A DNA stretch of 7,836 nt, from NCBI GenBank assembly GCA_035687895.1, contig DASRUE010000041.1, positions 1-7,836 of the forward strand, read 5' to 3'. A program made the translations under genes and the position numbers. The stretch comes from JAERML01 sp035687895 (GTDB taxonomy: Bacteria > Bacteroidota > Ignavibacteria > UBA10030 > UBA6906). Positions 1-5,300 of the stretch are shown here, piece after piece. How positions within the stretch are numbered: position 1 is the first letter of the stretch; each line of letters starts with the position of its first letter. The notes under the pieces were generated by a model, which saw only the letters and a list, made by a program, of their open reading frames with translations, did not search any database and was not told the origin of the DNA.

Positions 1-39
1 GGGATTGCTTCGTCACTGCAAATCGTTTCTCGCAATGAC
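1..39 (+). repeat. Palindromic intergenic repeat, copy A (forward)
   Basis: This copy opens with GATTGCTTCGTC and closes with CTCGCAATGAC. The end segments ATTGC (4-8) and GCAAT (32-36) are complementary, so the unit can fold back on itself. The interior differs from the other copies. It may begin before the window. It is the left member of the pair lying downstream of the GIY-YIG gene. Repeats with these ends are, from general familiarity, scattered in intergenic regions of many environmental bacterial genomes, but I know of no standard name for them. Confidence 0.7.
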
Positions 40-41
40 CG

Positions 42-87
42 CGTCTTGTCATTGCGATCCCGACGAAGTCGGGAGAAGCAATCTCAT
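42..87 (-). repeat. Palindromic intergenic repeat, copy B (reverse), perfect duplicate of copy D
   Basis: This 46-base segment is identical to 513-558. Read on the minus strand it has the same ends as copies A and C (GAGATTGCTTC at the start, CGCAATGAC at the end), so it is an inverted member of the same family. Its core, 58-74, is a perfect hairpin with arms TCCCGAC and GTCGGGA around a GAA loop. Outside that, ATTGC (51-55) pairs with GCAAT (78-82). The upstream bases 20-41 also resemble 491-512, making a 68-base imperfect direct repeat with 5 differences. The stop codon of the GIY-YIG gene (84-86) lies inside this copy. The hairpin could also end transcription of that gene, although no T-run follows it. 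Confidence 0.85.
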
Positions 88-371
88 ACTTCGTCATACA
101 AATCGAGCCATCCGGGGTTTTTCGTGTTAATGAGATCAATCCTCTTTTGGCGTGATCCGCCTTTGATCTGTTTTTCACGGGAAATGGCGTTATACGCATC
201 CTCAAACACTTCGAAGTAGACGAGCTTATTAACGTTATATCGCGCCGTGAACTTGCTCTTGATCCTTGCCCTGTGTTCGTACACACGATGCTTCAGGTTG
301 CTCGTTACGCCGGTGTACAGAACCGTGTTGACCCTGTTTGTCATAATGTACACAAACATCTGTTTAGGCAT
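84..371 (-). CDS. Small GIY-YIG nuclease-domain protein (UPF0213/YhbQ-like)
   Basis: This 95-residue protein consists of one GIY-YIG domain, the usual size for the stand-alone UPF0213/YhbQ-like group often annotated as an excinuclease ABC subunit C-like protein. The GIY half is VYI (7-9) and the YIG half is YTG (19-21). The catalytic-type Arg is R29 in LKHRVYEH, with H33 after it. The metal-binding Glu is most likely E66 in REKQIKG. All expected catalytic positions are present, so it could be an active DNA endonuclease; the cellular role of this family is poorly known. The start at 371 gives MPKQMFVYIM, which fits the family N-terminus; M5 is an alternative. There is no Shine-Dalgarno sequence. 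The gene exactly fills the interval between repeat pairs A/B and C/D, its last codons overlapping copy B. That placement suggests a link with the repeats, but this is inference. Confidence 0.9.
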   Translation of the reverse strand: MPKQMFVYIMTNRVNTVLYTGVTSNLKHRVYEHRARIKSKFTARYNVNKLVYFEVFEDAYNAISREKQIKGGSRQKRIDLINTKNPGWLDLYDEV

Positions 372-375
372 GGGA

Positions 376-427
376 GAGATTGCTTCGTCGCGAACCTGAC
401 AAGGCCCGGCGTGCTCCTCGCAATGAC
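376..427 (+). repeat. Palindromic intergenic repeat, copy C (forward)
   Basis: It begins with GAGATTGCTTCGTCG and ends with CTCGCAATGAC, the same ends as copy A, with complementary ATTGC (379-383) and GCAAT (420-424). The interior is longer than in A and unrelated to the B/D core. It starts four bases upstream of the GIY-YIG start codon, so it forms the 5' leader of that gene. The following stretch 428-490 shows nothing recognisable. Confidence 0.75.
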
Positions 428-490
428 GACAATCGTGTCATACCTCAATGCAAGTCACGCAACTTCAAATGCCGCCCAAGAGTCTGCTGG

Positions 491-558
491 AAATCGTTCC
501 TCGTAGTGACAACGTCTTGTCATTGCGATCCCGACGAAGTCGGGAGAAGCAATCTCAT
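491..558 (-). repeat. Palindromic intergenic repeat, copy D (reverse) with its leader
   Basis: Bases 513-558 are identical to copy B (42-87), and the leader 491-512 matches 20-41 with 5 differences. The hairpin core lies at 529-545 (arms TCCCGAC and GTCGGGA, loop GAA). The copy ends 28 bases beyond the 3' end of the polyketide synthase gene (587), so on the minus strand it could serve as that gene's terminator-like hairpin. No T-run supports a classical intrinsic terminator. Together with copy B it forms a direct repeat flanking the GIY-YIG gene at a spacing of 471 bases. Confidence 0.85.
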
Positions 559-586
559 CTGCGCACTTCGTCTAAAGAAACACCCG

Positions 587-1636
587 TTACCACTGCAACA
601 GGCCCGCTTCGATTGCGAGACCGGGGCCCATGGCCAACATCACGCCAAGGTCTCCTGCTTTCGGAGATGCATGCTGCATCGTCTCCTGCAACACAAACAG
701 AACCGTCGGCGATGACATGTTGCCGAAGTTTTTCAGGACACAACGGCTATGATGAAGCTGCTGTTCAGTCAGGCCGACCTCCTTCTTGATGCTGTCAATC
801 ACCTTCCTGCCGCCGGAATGGATCACCCAGTGAGCGATGTCTTCCTTGCGAAGGCCGGCTTTTTCAAGAAGAGTGGTAATGACCCTGCTTGCAAGCCCAC
901 CTGCCGCGTCCCTGATATCCTTGGAAAGAACGATGCGAAGCTTCCCGCTCCTAAACTGAAACCCGACCGTGTGTATGAACGACGGTTCCAGAAGAGTCTC
1001 GAACTGCCTGATCGCCGGGCCGTCCCCTACATCGTGGTTTCCCACAATCACCGCAGCGGCACCGTCACCGCAAATCGCATTCCCGACCACCGTTTCCAAC
1101 GACTCATCCACGTAGTAACACGCAGAACAAATCTCGACCGTGATGACCAATGCTTTTCGGTCAGGATAGGCACGTACGAAGTCATACGCACGCTGCAATC
1201 CCGGCATTGCACCCGCGCAACCCATCCCGATCAGGTCTGCCCGTTGGAGGTCGTTGCGCATCCCGAGACTCTTGATAAGAATTGCCGAAAGTCCCGGACA
1301 GAGATAGCCCGTACACGAGACGGCAACGATGTAGTCGATATCCGTTGCCTGCAAGCCCGCACTCTTAAGAGTCCGGATGATCGCCTCTCTGGAGATCCCC
1401 ACCGAATGCTCCTCGAACCTCCGGTGCATGTCATCCGCCGATTCCTGTGGATCAAGCGTCTCCATGTCGAATGCGAAATGCCGGTAGTCGATATCGCTCG
1501 TCATGAAGATCTGCTCGATGCGCGGGTTCCGGTACATCTCCACATGCCGTGCAGCGAAATCGTACACCGCGCGCTGGGAATATCGGTTGGGCGGATTTGC
1601 TGTGCCAACTGCAAGAATGCGCGGTGCGGAGATCAT
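587..1636 (-). CDS. Type III polyketide synthase (chalcone/stilbene synthase family)
   Basis: This 349-residue cytosolic thiolase-fold enzyme is full length for bacterial type III synthases. The family primes with an acyl-CoA, extends it with malonyl-CoA and cyclises the chain to a pyrone, resorcinol or polyhydroxyarene. The Cys-His-Asn triad is complete: C140 in GMGCAGAMPG, H273 in VIHSGG and N306 in FGNMSSP. The C-terminal loop GPG (337-339) is present. By-eye alignment to plant chalcone synthase places C189 (AICGDGAAA) at the gatekeeper Phe215 position and I235 (LRIVLSKDI) at Phe265. Smaller residues there would fit a roomier pocket, for example for fatty acyl starters giving alkylpyrones or alkylresorcinols; this is inference. 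The start at 1636 gives the normal N-terminus without a clear Shine-Dalgarno. No methyltransferase, oxidase or prenyltransferase partner lies next to it. It may be read through from dusB, 82 bases upstream. Confidence 0.95.
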   Translation of the reverse strand: MISAPRILAVGTANPPNRYSQRAVYDFAARHVEMYRNPRIEQIFMTSDIDYRHFAFDMETLDPQESADDMHRRFEEHSVGISREAIIRTLKSAGLQATDIDYIVAVSCTGYLCPGLSAILIKSLGMRNDLQRADLIGMGCAGAMPGLQRAYDFVRAYPDRKALVITVEICSACYYVDESLETVVGNAICGDGAAAVIVGNHDVGDGPAIRQFETLLEPSFIHTVGFQFRSGKLRIVLSKDIRDAAGGLASRVITTLLEKAGLRKEDIAHWVIHSGGRKVIDSIKKEVGLTEQQLHHSRCVLKNFGNMSSPTVLFVLQETMQHASPKAGDLGVMLAMGPGLAIEAGLLQW

Positions 1637-1665
1637 GGGTGGACCCGGATGTGAGAGAACGGACT

Positions 1666-1705
1666 CGTGACAAAATAAACGTCACGGGACGGAAAATAAT
1701 TCCGT
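1666..1705. other. Two tandem small hairpins between dusB and the polyketide synthase
   Basis: The first has 6-base arms CGTGAC (1666-1671) and GTCACG (1681-1686) around an A-rich loop. The second has 6-base arms ACGGAA (1689-1694) and TTCCGT (1700-1705) around a 5-base loop. They fill much of the 82-base gap. On the minus strand no T-run follows either stem, so they are not classical terminators. They could attenuate transcription or mark mRNA ends between the two genes, or be chance. Confidence 0.35.
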
Positions 1706-1718
1706 GGCAGGATGCGGA

Positions 1719-2726
1719 TCAGGCAGCGGCCGTCTCTGCAGTGCTGGTGGAAGGGACGCCAGGACTGTAGAGTTCGAGGAACCTGGTCAGATGCTCGAAG
1801 ATGGGCGCAGCCTCAGTGAACTGCATCAGTTCCATCCTGATTTTGGAAACATGGGGCATTCCGCGCAGGAACCCAGAGTAATGCTTGCGCAATTCGATGA
1901 CGCCGGCCTTCTCGCCCTTGAAATCCACGGAGAGTTTGAGGTGTTCTTTCAAGAGCTGCACCCGCTCCTCCACGTTCGGTTCGGGCAGAAGCTCGCCGGT
2001 TGCCATGTAGTGTTTCGTTTGACGGAAAATCCATGGATTGACTACCGCTCCACGGCCGATCATCACGGCGTCACATCCCGTTGTCTCAAAGACGTTTTTG
2101 ACATTCTGTGGAGAGACGATGTCGCCGTTGACAATGACCGGAATCGAGACCGCCTCTTTGATCTTTGGAATCCAGCTGTAGTCCACCGATCCCTTGTGTC
2201 CCTGATCCCGCGTCCGGCAGTGCACGGCGAGTGCAGCAATGCCCACCTGCTCGCACATTTTCGCCACCTCGACAATCCGGATGCTCTTTTGATCCCATCC
2301 GAGTCGCGTTTTCAATGTCACCGGAAGCTTCACGGCATTGACGACTGTTGATGCGAGCTTCTCCATCCTGGGGAGATCACGAAGCAATCCCGCCCCCGCC
2401 CCCCGCATTGCAACATCCCTCACCCAGCACCCGCAGTTGATGTCGATGAAGTCCGGGTTGAAGCTCTCCGCCATTTGCGCCGCGCCGGCCATCGAAGCAA
2501 CTTCCCCACCATAGATCTGAATGGCAAACGGTCGCTCCTCTTCCCAGAACGTCATCTTCTTTTTTGTCTTCTCGGATCCACGCACCAGCCCCTCGGAATT
2601 CACGAACTCGGTGTAGACGATATCCGCCCCAAGGCGCTTGCAGATTACCCTGAAGGGAAGATCAGTCACATCCTCCATCGGAGCGAGGAGAATTCCCTTG
2701 TCGATATTGATGTTCCCGATTTTCAT
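1719..2726 (-). CDS. dusB: tRNA dihydrouridine synthase, DusB/NifR3-like
   Basis: This flavoenzyme uses NADPH to reduce a specific uridine in the tRNA D-loop to dihydrouridine. The 335 residues match family length. An FMN-binding TIM barrel begins with LAPMEDVTDLPFR (14-26). The catalytic Cys is C100 in INCGCWVRDV. K139 (LKTRLGW) and H169 (VHCRTRDQ) are the expected flavin and substrate residues. NGD (200-202) and GRGA (224-227) form the FMN phosphate site. The helical C-terminal tRNA-binding part follows, then a low-complexity S/T/A tail. Two positions depart from the common pattern: W101 replaces the usual Pro of GCP, and C170 replaces Gly of HGRTR. Both may be lineage variants. No Shine-Dalgarno precedes the start, but a promoter-like sequence lies right before it. 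Upstream is a long intergenic region with a divergent gene pair beyond it. Confidence 0.95.
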   Translation of the reverse strand: MKIGNINIDKGILLAPMEDVTDLPFRVICKRLGADIVYTEFVNSEGLVRGSEKTKKKMTFWEEERPFAIQIYGGEVASMAGAAQMAESFNPDFIDINCGCWVRDVAMRGAGAGLLRDLPRMEKLASTVVNAVKLPVTLKTRLGWDQKSIRIVEVAKMCEQVGIAALAVHCRTRDQGHKGSVDYSWIPKIKEAVSIPVIVNGDIVSPQNVKNVFETTGCDAVMIGRGAVVNPWIFRQTKHYMATGELLPEPNVEERVQLLKEHLKLSVDFKGEKAGVIELRKHYSGFLRGMPHVSKIRMELMQFTEAAPIFEHLTRFLELYSPGVPSTSTAETAAA

Positions 2727-2731
2727 ACTGC

Positions 2732-2760
2732 AAGATAGCCAAATCGGGAGGGAGAATCAA
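2732..2760 (-). promoter_or_regulatory. Putative sigma70-type promoter for dusB
   Basis: On the minus strand TTGATT (2760-2755) and TATCTT (2737-2732) are separated by exactly 17 bases. The -10 box ends only five bases before the dusB ATG (2726), so transcription would begin at or within a base or two of the start codon. This agrees with the lack of a Shine-Dalgarno site and suggests a leaderless message. If the organism uses a Bacteroidetes-type -7/-33 promoter, this match could be fortuitous. Confidence 0.4.
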
Positions 2761-2784
2761 CGGCGGAGAGTGGCTGGTAAAGGC

Positions 2785-2915
2785 ATCACGGTCGGAAACC
2801 CCAATGTCAACCGTAGGCGCGTAACATGCCCGCCCGCCAAATCGGTTCGGGCGGGTTACGCCCCTACACCGGTTCTATCGGGGACATGGTGCAAGAATGG
2901 GTTTCCAACCGTGAT
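2785..2915. repeat. Nested inverted repeat, 131 bases, MITE-like or palindromic intergenic element
   Basis: The outer arms 2785-2803 and 2898-2915 are near-perfect inverted copies (ATCACGGTCGGAAACCCCA against the complement of TGGGTTTCCAACCGTGAT; one indel and one mismatch). Inside is a second hairpin, 2813-2867, with arms GTAGGCGCGTAAC and GTTACGCCCCTAC (one mismatch), a 4-base bulge, CCGCCCG/CGGGCGG and an 11-base loop. No ORF is coded in it. No target-site duplication was recognised. It may be two palindromic families nested in one another, or a non-autonomous element. It differs from the repeats at 1-558. Confidence 0.7.
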
Positions 2916-3126
2916 ACTGGTGTCGTGTATCGGCAAGGTCCTATTCACACCTTGGCTTTCTTATAGGGAAGTCATCAAGGGTCATGCGCCTCCCGCGTGT
3001 CGTTCGTTCAATCAGGTATTCTCAGCGGCTGAGTATCGGAAATCAACCAGCAGATAGCAACCAGGAGTTCATCGTACTTGAATCTCCAGTCCTCATTCCT
3101 TATCATGAGTCCAACACATTATCTCA
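2916..3126. other. Intergenic stretch without recognisable gene
   Basis: Reading frames here have no family resemblance and no ribosome binding site. A weak 6-base hairpin (CAAGGT 2934-2939, ACCTTG 2949-2954) follows the nested repeat. A weak promoter match near the right end is listed separately. Nothing else was seen. Confidence 0.5.
3079..3106 (+). promoter_or_regulatory. Possible promoter for the 3127-4406 gene group
   Basis: TTGAAT (3079-3084) and TATCAT (3101-3106) are spaced by 16 bases. A start of transcription would fall about 14 bases before the ATG at 3127. The match is only moderate, and it is proposed mainly because a plus-strand promoter is needed somewhere in this gap. Confidence 0.25.
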
Positions 3127-3327
3127 ATGCACCGACTACTTCTACCCTCGTCTGTCTCGCTTCTCGCCACGGGCATTCAACCATCCTCGATTGGACAAAC
3201 AGACCTTCAGCCTCTCGACCGGGATGTTTTGATCGAGGCGATCTTGCGCGATCCCGCAGTGACATGCAAGATCGAAGGGAGGATCGTCAACCTCACACCA
3301 TCCACTTCTGAGGAGAACAGGCAATGA
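3127..3327 (+). CDS. Hypothetical small protein (66 codons) overlapping the DUF4013 gene
   Basis: I do not recognise this protein. Its stop TGA (3325-3327) overlaps the next gene's ATG (3324-3326) as ATGA, the usual signature of coupled translation. The second half, from about residue 30 (PLDRDVLIEAILRDPAV onward), is coding-like, with mostly G/C third codon positions (about 26 of 36 by hand count). The first half is less convincing. The N-terminus MHRLLLPSSVSLLATG could be a weak signal peptide. No Shine-Dalgarno precedes 3127, and an in-frame stop at 3106-3108 rules out a longer form in this frame. It may be a real small protein, a decayed 3' remnant of a larger gene, or chance. Confidence 0.4.
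   Translation: MHRLLLPSSVSLLATGIQPSSIGQTDLQPLDRDVLIEAILRDPAVTCKIEGRIVNLTPSTSEENRQ
3311..3315 (+). promoter_or_regulatory. Shine-Dalgarno site of the DUF4013 gene
   Basis: AGGAG lies eight bases before the ATG at 3324, inside the end of the 66-codon ORF. It is one of the few clear ribosome binding sites in the window and fixes this start. Confidence 0.7.
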
Positions 3328-3992
3328 ACGATCTGGGCAAAGCTTTCAGTTTTCCGTTTAAGGACCCCTCGTGGGGATCCAAGTTTCTTCTTGGCGCCGT
3401 CTTCATGCTGCTGAGCATCGTGGTCGTCGGCATTTTTATTCTTGCGGGTTATTTTGTGCAGGTCACGCAAAGAGTTATGCGACGGGAAGCCAACCCGATG
3501 CCGGAATGGACGGACATTGGTGTAAAGCTTGTCCTGGGCTTCAAGTTTTGCGTCGTCTATTTCGTCTATATCTTCCCAATCCTTCTCCTCTACATCCCGT
3601 TTGTTGCCATCATGGTTCTCGGTACTTTCTCCGGAGAGAGCGAGGCGGTTGGAGCCGTGGCAGGGCTTTACAGTATCCTCATGGTAGTCCTGATCTTTCC
3701 GTATGCCCTCGCTCTCGCGCTTCTGACTCCTTCCATCACTTTTCGCTTTGCGGAACATGAGCGAATCAGCGACGGCCTGGATATCGGGGGGATATTCCGG
3801 ACGTTCAAGCAGAACTGGCAGAACCATACAATTGTTGCACTGATAGCGGTAGGACTGCAATCGTTTGCCGGCATCGGGATCATTCTGTTTCTCATCGGGA
3901 TCTTCGTAACGGTGTTTTACTCCTACCTCGTTTCCGCTCACATGTATGGATCGCTGTACCTTGAACAAGTTCAGGAAGGGGTACCGTCGTAG
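3324..3992 (+). CDS. DUF4013-type multi-pass membrane protein
   Basis: This 222-residue inner-membrane protein has an N-terminus (AFSFPFKDPSWGSKFLLGAV, 7-26) and a later segment (MPEWTDIGVKLVLGFK, 59-74) that match the pattern I know for DUF4013. The family has no established biochemical role. Hydrophobic segments lie at about 21-46, 68-98, 109-135 and 169-207, some long enough to be two helices. There is no signal peptide beyond the first helix and no obvious catalytic motif. A good AGGAG site supports the start. The gene abuts the following lipoprotein gene (stop TAG immediately followed by ATG), so the two are surely co-transcribed. Whether they work together is unknown. Confidence 0.88.
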   Translation: MNDLGKAFSFPFKDPSWGSKFLLGAVFMLLSIVVVGIFILAGYFVQVTQRVMRREANPMPEWTDIGVKLVLGFKFCVVYFVYIFPILLLYIPFVAIMVLGTFSGESEAVGAVAGLYSILMVVLIFPYALALALLTPSITFRFAEHERISDGLDIGGIFRTFKQNWQNHTIVALIAVGLQSFAGIGIILFLIGIFVTVFYSYLVSAHMYGSLYLEQVQEGVPS

Positions 3993-4406
3993 ATGAGTTC
4001 ACAAGTCTGGAAGATCCTTGTTGTGGGAATGGTTCTTAGTGTGGTGGGTATCAGGTGCAAGGATGACAGCAACCCAGGCGATATGGGGAGCCCTTCCAAT
4101 ATCGTGTTTCCTCCCAACAACGTCAGTTATGACCTGCACGTCCAGCCGTTGTTTGACCAGACATGCGCCCTCTCCGGCTGCCACGACCGCGGAACAAATC
4201 AAAGCCCGTTGAAACTCACATCGCATGGCGAGACGGTTTTTCTCATCCCCGGGGTTGTGGTGCCCGGAAACCCGGAGAATAGCACACTGGTGTTGAGAAT
4301 TGAAGGAAGGGTGAGCCAACGAATGCCACTCAACAGGAACCCGTTGAATGACAATCAGATCAATGGGATCAGAACATGGATTGTTGAAGGAGCCCAGAAT
4401 AATTAG
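3993..4406 (+). CDS. Small putative lipoprotein with cytochrome-c-like CX4CH domain
   Basis: These 137 residues begin with a signal sequence (hydrophobic 8-20) ending at C22, a possible lipidated Cys, which would place it in the periplasm or outer membrane. The R at -1 makes the lipobox (VGIRC) atypical. The mature part resembles cytochrome-c-like domains of environmental bacteria: HVQPLFDQTCALSGCH (49-64), then VVVPGNPENSTLVLRI (88-103), RMP (110-112) and LNDNQINGIRTWIVEGA (118-134). The haem-type motif is C58-X4-C63-H64 rather than CXXCH, and M111 could be the second axial ligand. A likely role is a small electron-transfer protein, but haem binding is unproven. The start directly follows the DUF4013 stop, with GGAAGGG 12 bases upstream. 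It ends 12 bases from the convergent nadK gene. Confidence 0.85.
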   Translation: MSSQVWKILVVGMVLSVVGIRCKDDSNPGDMGSPSNIVFPPNNVSYDLHVQPLFDQTCALSGCHDRGTNQSPLKLTSHGETVFLIPGVVVPGNPENSTLVLRIEGRVSQRMPLNRNPLNDNQINGIRTWIVEGAQNN

Positions 4407-4418
4407 GGAGGACGATTC

Positions 4419-5300
4419 TCACATCGCTGACCGCGGATCCTTCCCCCACAAAAGCTTCGCTCGCAACATATCATAATACGTCCGATCAACACGCTTTACG
4501 AGTCTGACGCAGTGCCCTGCCTTGCGGATAAGGACTTCCACCGGCCCCGTTAACTCCGCCTCTTCCTGCCCGTCTGCAGAGACCAGAACTTCATCCATGT
4601 TTCCCGGGACAACGACGCGAATAACATCCGTGTCGGGAACGATGAGTGGACGCCCGCTGAGTGTGTGTGGTGCAATAGGCGTGACACCGATGACCCTGCT
4701 GACCGGCGTGACAATCGGGCCTCCATTGGACAGTGCATACGCGGTCGAGCCCGTCGGCGTGGAAATGATCAGTCCGTCGGCACGATAGGTTACCGCAAAC
4801 GCACCATTGATGTGCATGTCGATATCGATGACGCGAGAGGAGCGGGATTTTCCAACGACGATGTCATTCACGCCGAAAAGCACCCTGGCAGGGAGCGCCG
4901 GGCTGGTTGCTTCCAGCACCAACCTCTCCTCAACGACAAACTTCTTTTCCACGATATCCCCGATCGCTTGCGACAACTCTCCAGGTGCAATCTCGGCAAG
5001 AAAGCCAAGCTTCCCGAGGTTCACACCCAGGATCGGTGTTCCATCAGCTCCTACAAGACGGGCAGCAGAGAGGATCGTTCCATCTCCTCCCAAGGCCACA
5101 ACCATATCTACTCCGCGCACACACATATCACGTGTTGCGCTATGCCGGTCGCGGAGTGCCTTGCCGGCATCTGCCAGCAACTCTACAATATCCCGATCAA
5201 CGATGTACTCCACCCCGGATCGATCCAGCCTGGCGACCAGCAGAGCAACGGCCCCGCTCAGTTCAGGTTTGTCGAGATTGCCAATGATGCCGAATTTCAT
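4419..5300 (-). CDS. nadK: NAD kinase
   Basis: It phosphorylates NAD+ to NADP+ with ATP or polyphosphate in the cytosol. The 293 residues are typical. The signature GGDGT lies at 71-75 with catalytic D73. N145-D146 (VNDIVV) is the conserved NAD-binding pair. TPTGSTAYALSNGGPIV (181-197) is the nucleotide loop, followed by PHTLSGRP (211-218) and SADGQ (241-245). All key residues are present. The start at 5300 overlaps the stop of the DUF1844 gene as ATGA, and AGGGG lies five bases upstream, so translation is probably coupled. It is the last gene of the minus-strand envelope operon. The 12-base convergent gap to the cytochrome-like gene leaves no room for a separate terminator. Confidence 0.97.
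   Translation of the reverse strand: MKFGIIGNLDKPELSGAVALLVARLDRSGVEYIVDRDIVELLADAGKALRDRHSATRDMCVRGVDMVVALGGDGTILSAARLVGADGTPILGVNLGKLGFLAEIAPGELSQAIGDIVEKKFVVEERLVLEATSPALPARVLFGVNDIVVGKSRSSRVIDIDMHINGAFAVTYRADGLIISTPTGSTAYALSNGGPIVTPVSRVIGVTPIAPHTLSGRPLIVPDTDVIRVVVPGNMDEVLVSADGQEEAELTGPVEVLIRKAGHCVRLVKRVDRTYYDMLRAKLLWGKDPRSAM

Noticed and set aside
1..558. Possible CRISPR array
   Set aside because: The repeats alternate in orientation, have variable interiors, lack regular spacers and enclose a gene.
273..789. Overlapping short plus-strand ORFs through the repeat region
   Set aside because: They run through palindromic repeats and the antisense of two real genes. The repeats explain the open frames.
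749..1654. 301-codon plus-strand ORF
   Set aside because: It lies antisense to the polyketide synthase, whose full set of catalytic motifs is on the minus strand. The product has no family resemblance.
1704..2351. 215-codon plus-strand ORF
   Set aside because: It is a shadow of dusB on the opposite strand, without a ribosome binding site or a recognisable domain.
2934..2954. Hairpin with CAAGGT/ACCTTG as a terminator
   Set aside because: The stem is only six base pairs, the following bases are merely pyrimidine-rich, and no plus-strand gene ends just before it.
3207..3968. 253-codon minus-strand ORF
   Set aside because: It is antisense to the DUF4013 gene. Its very charged, hydrophilic composition is what is expected opposite a hydrophobic membrane protein.
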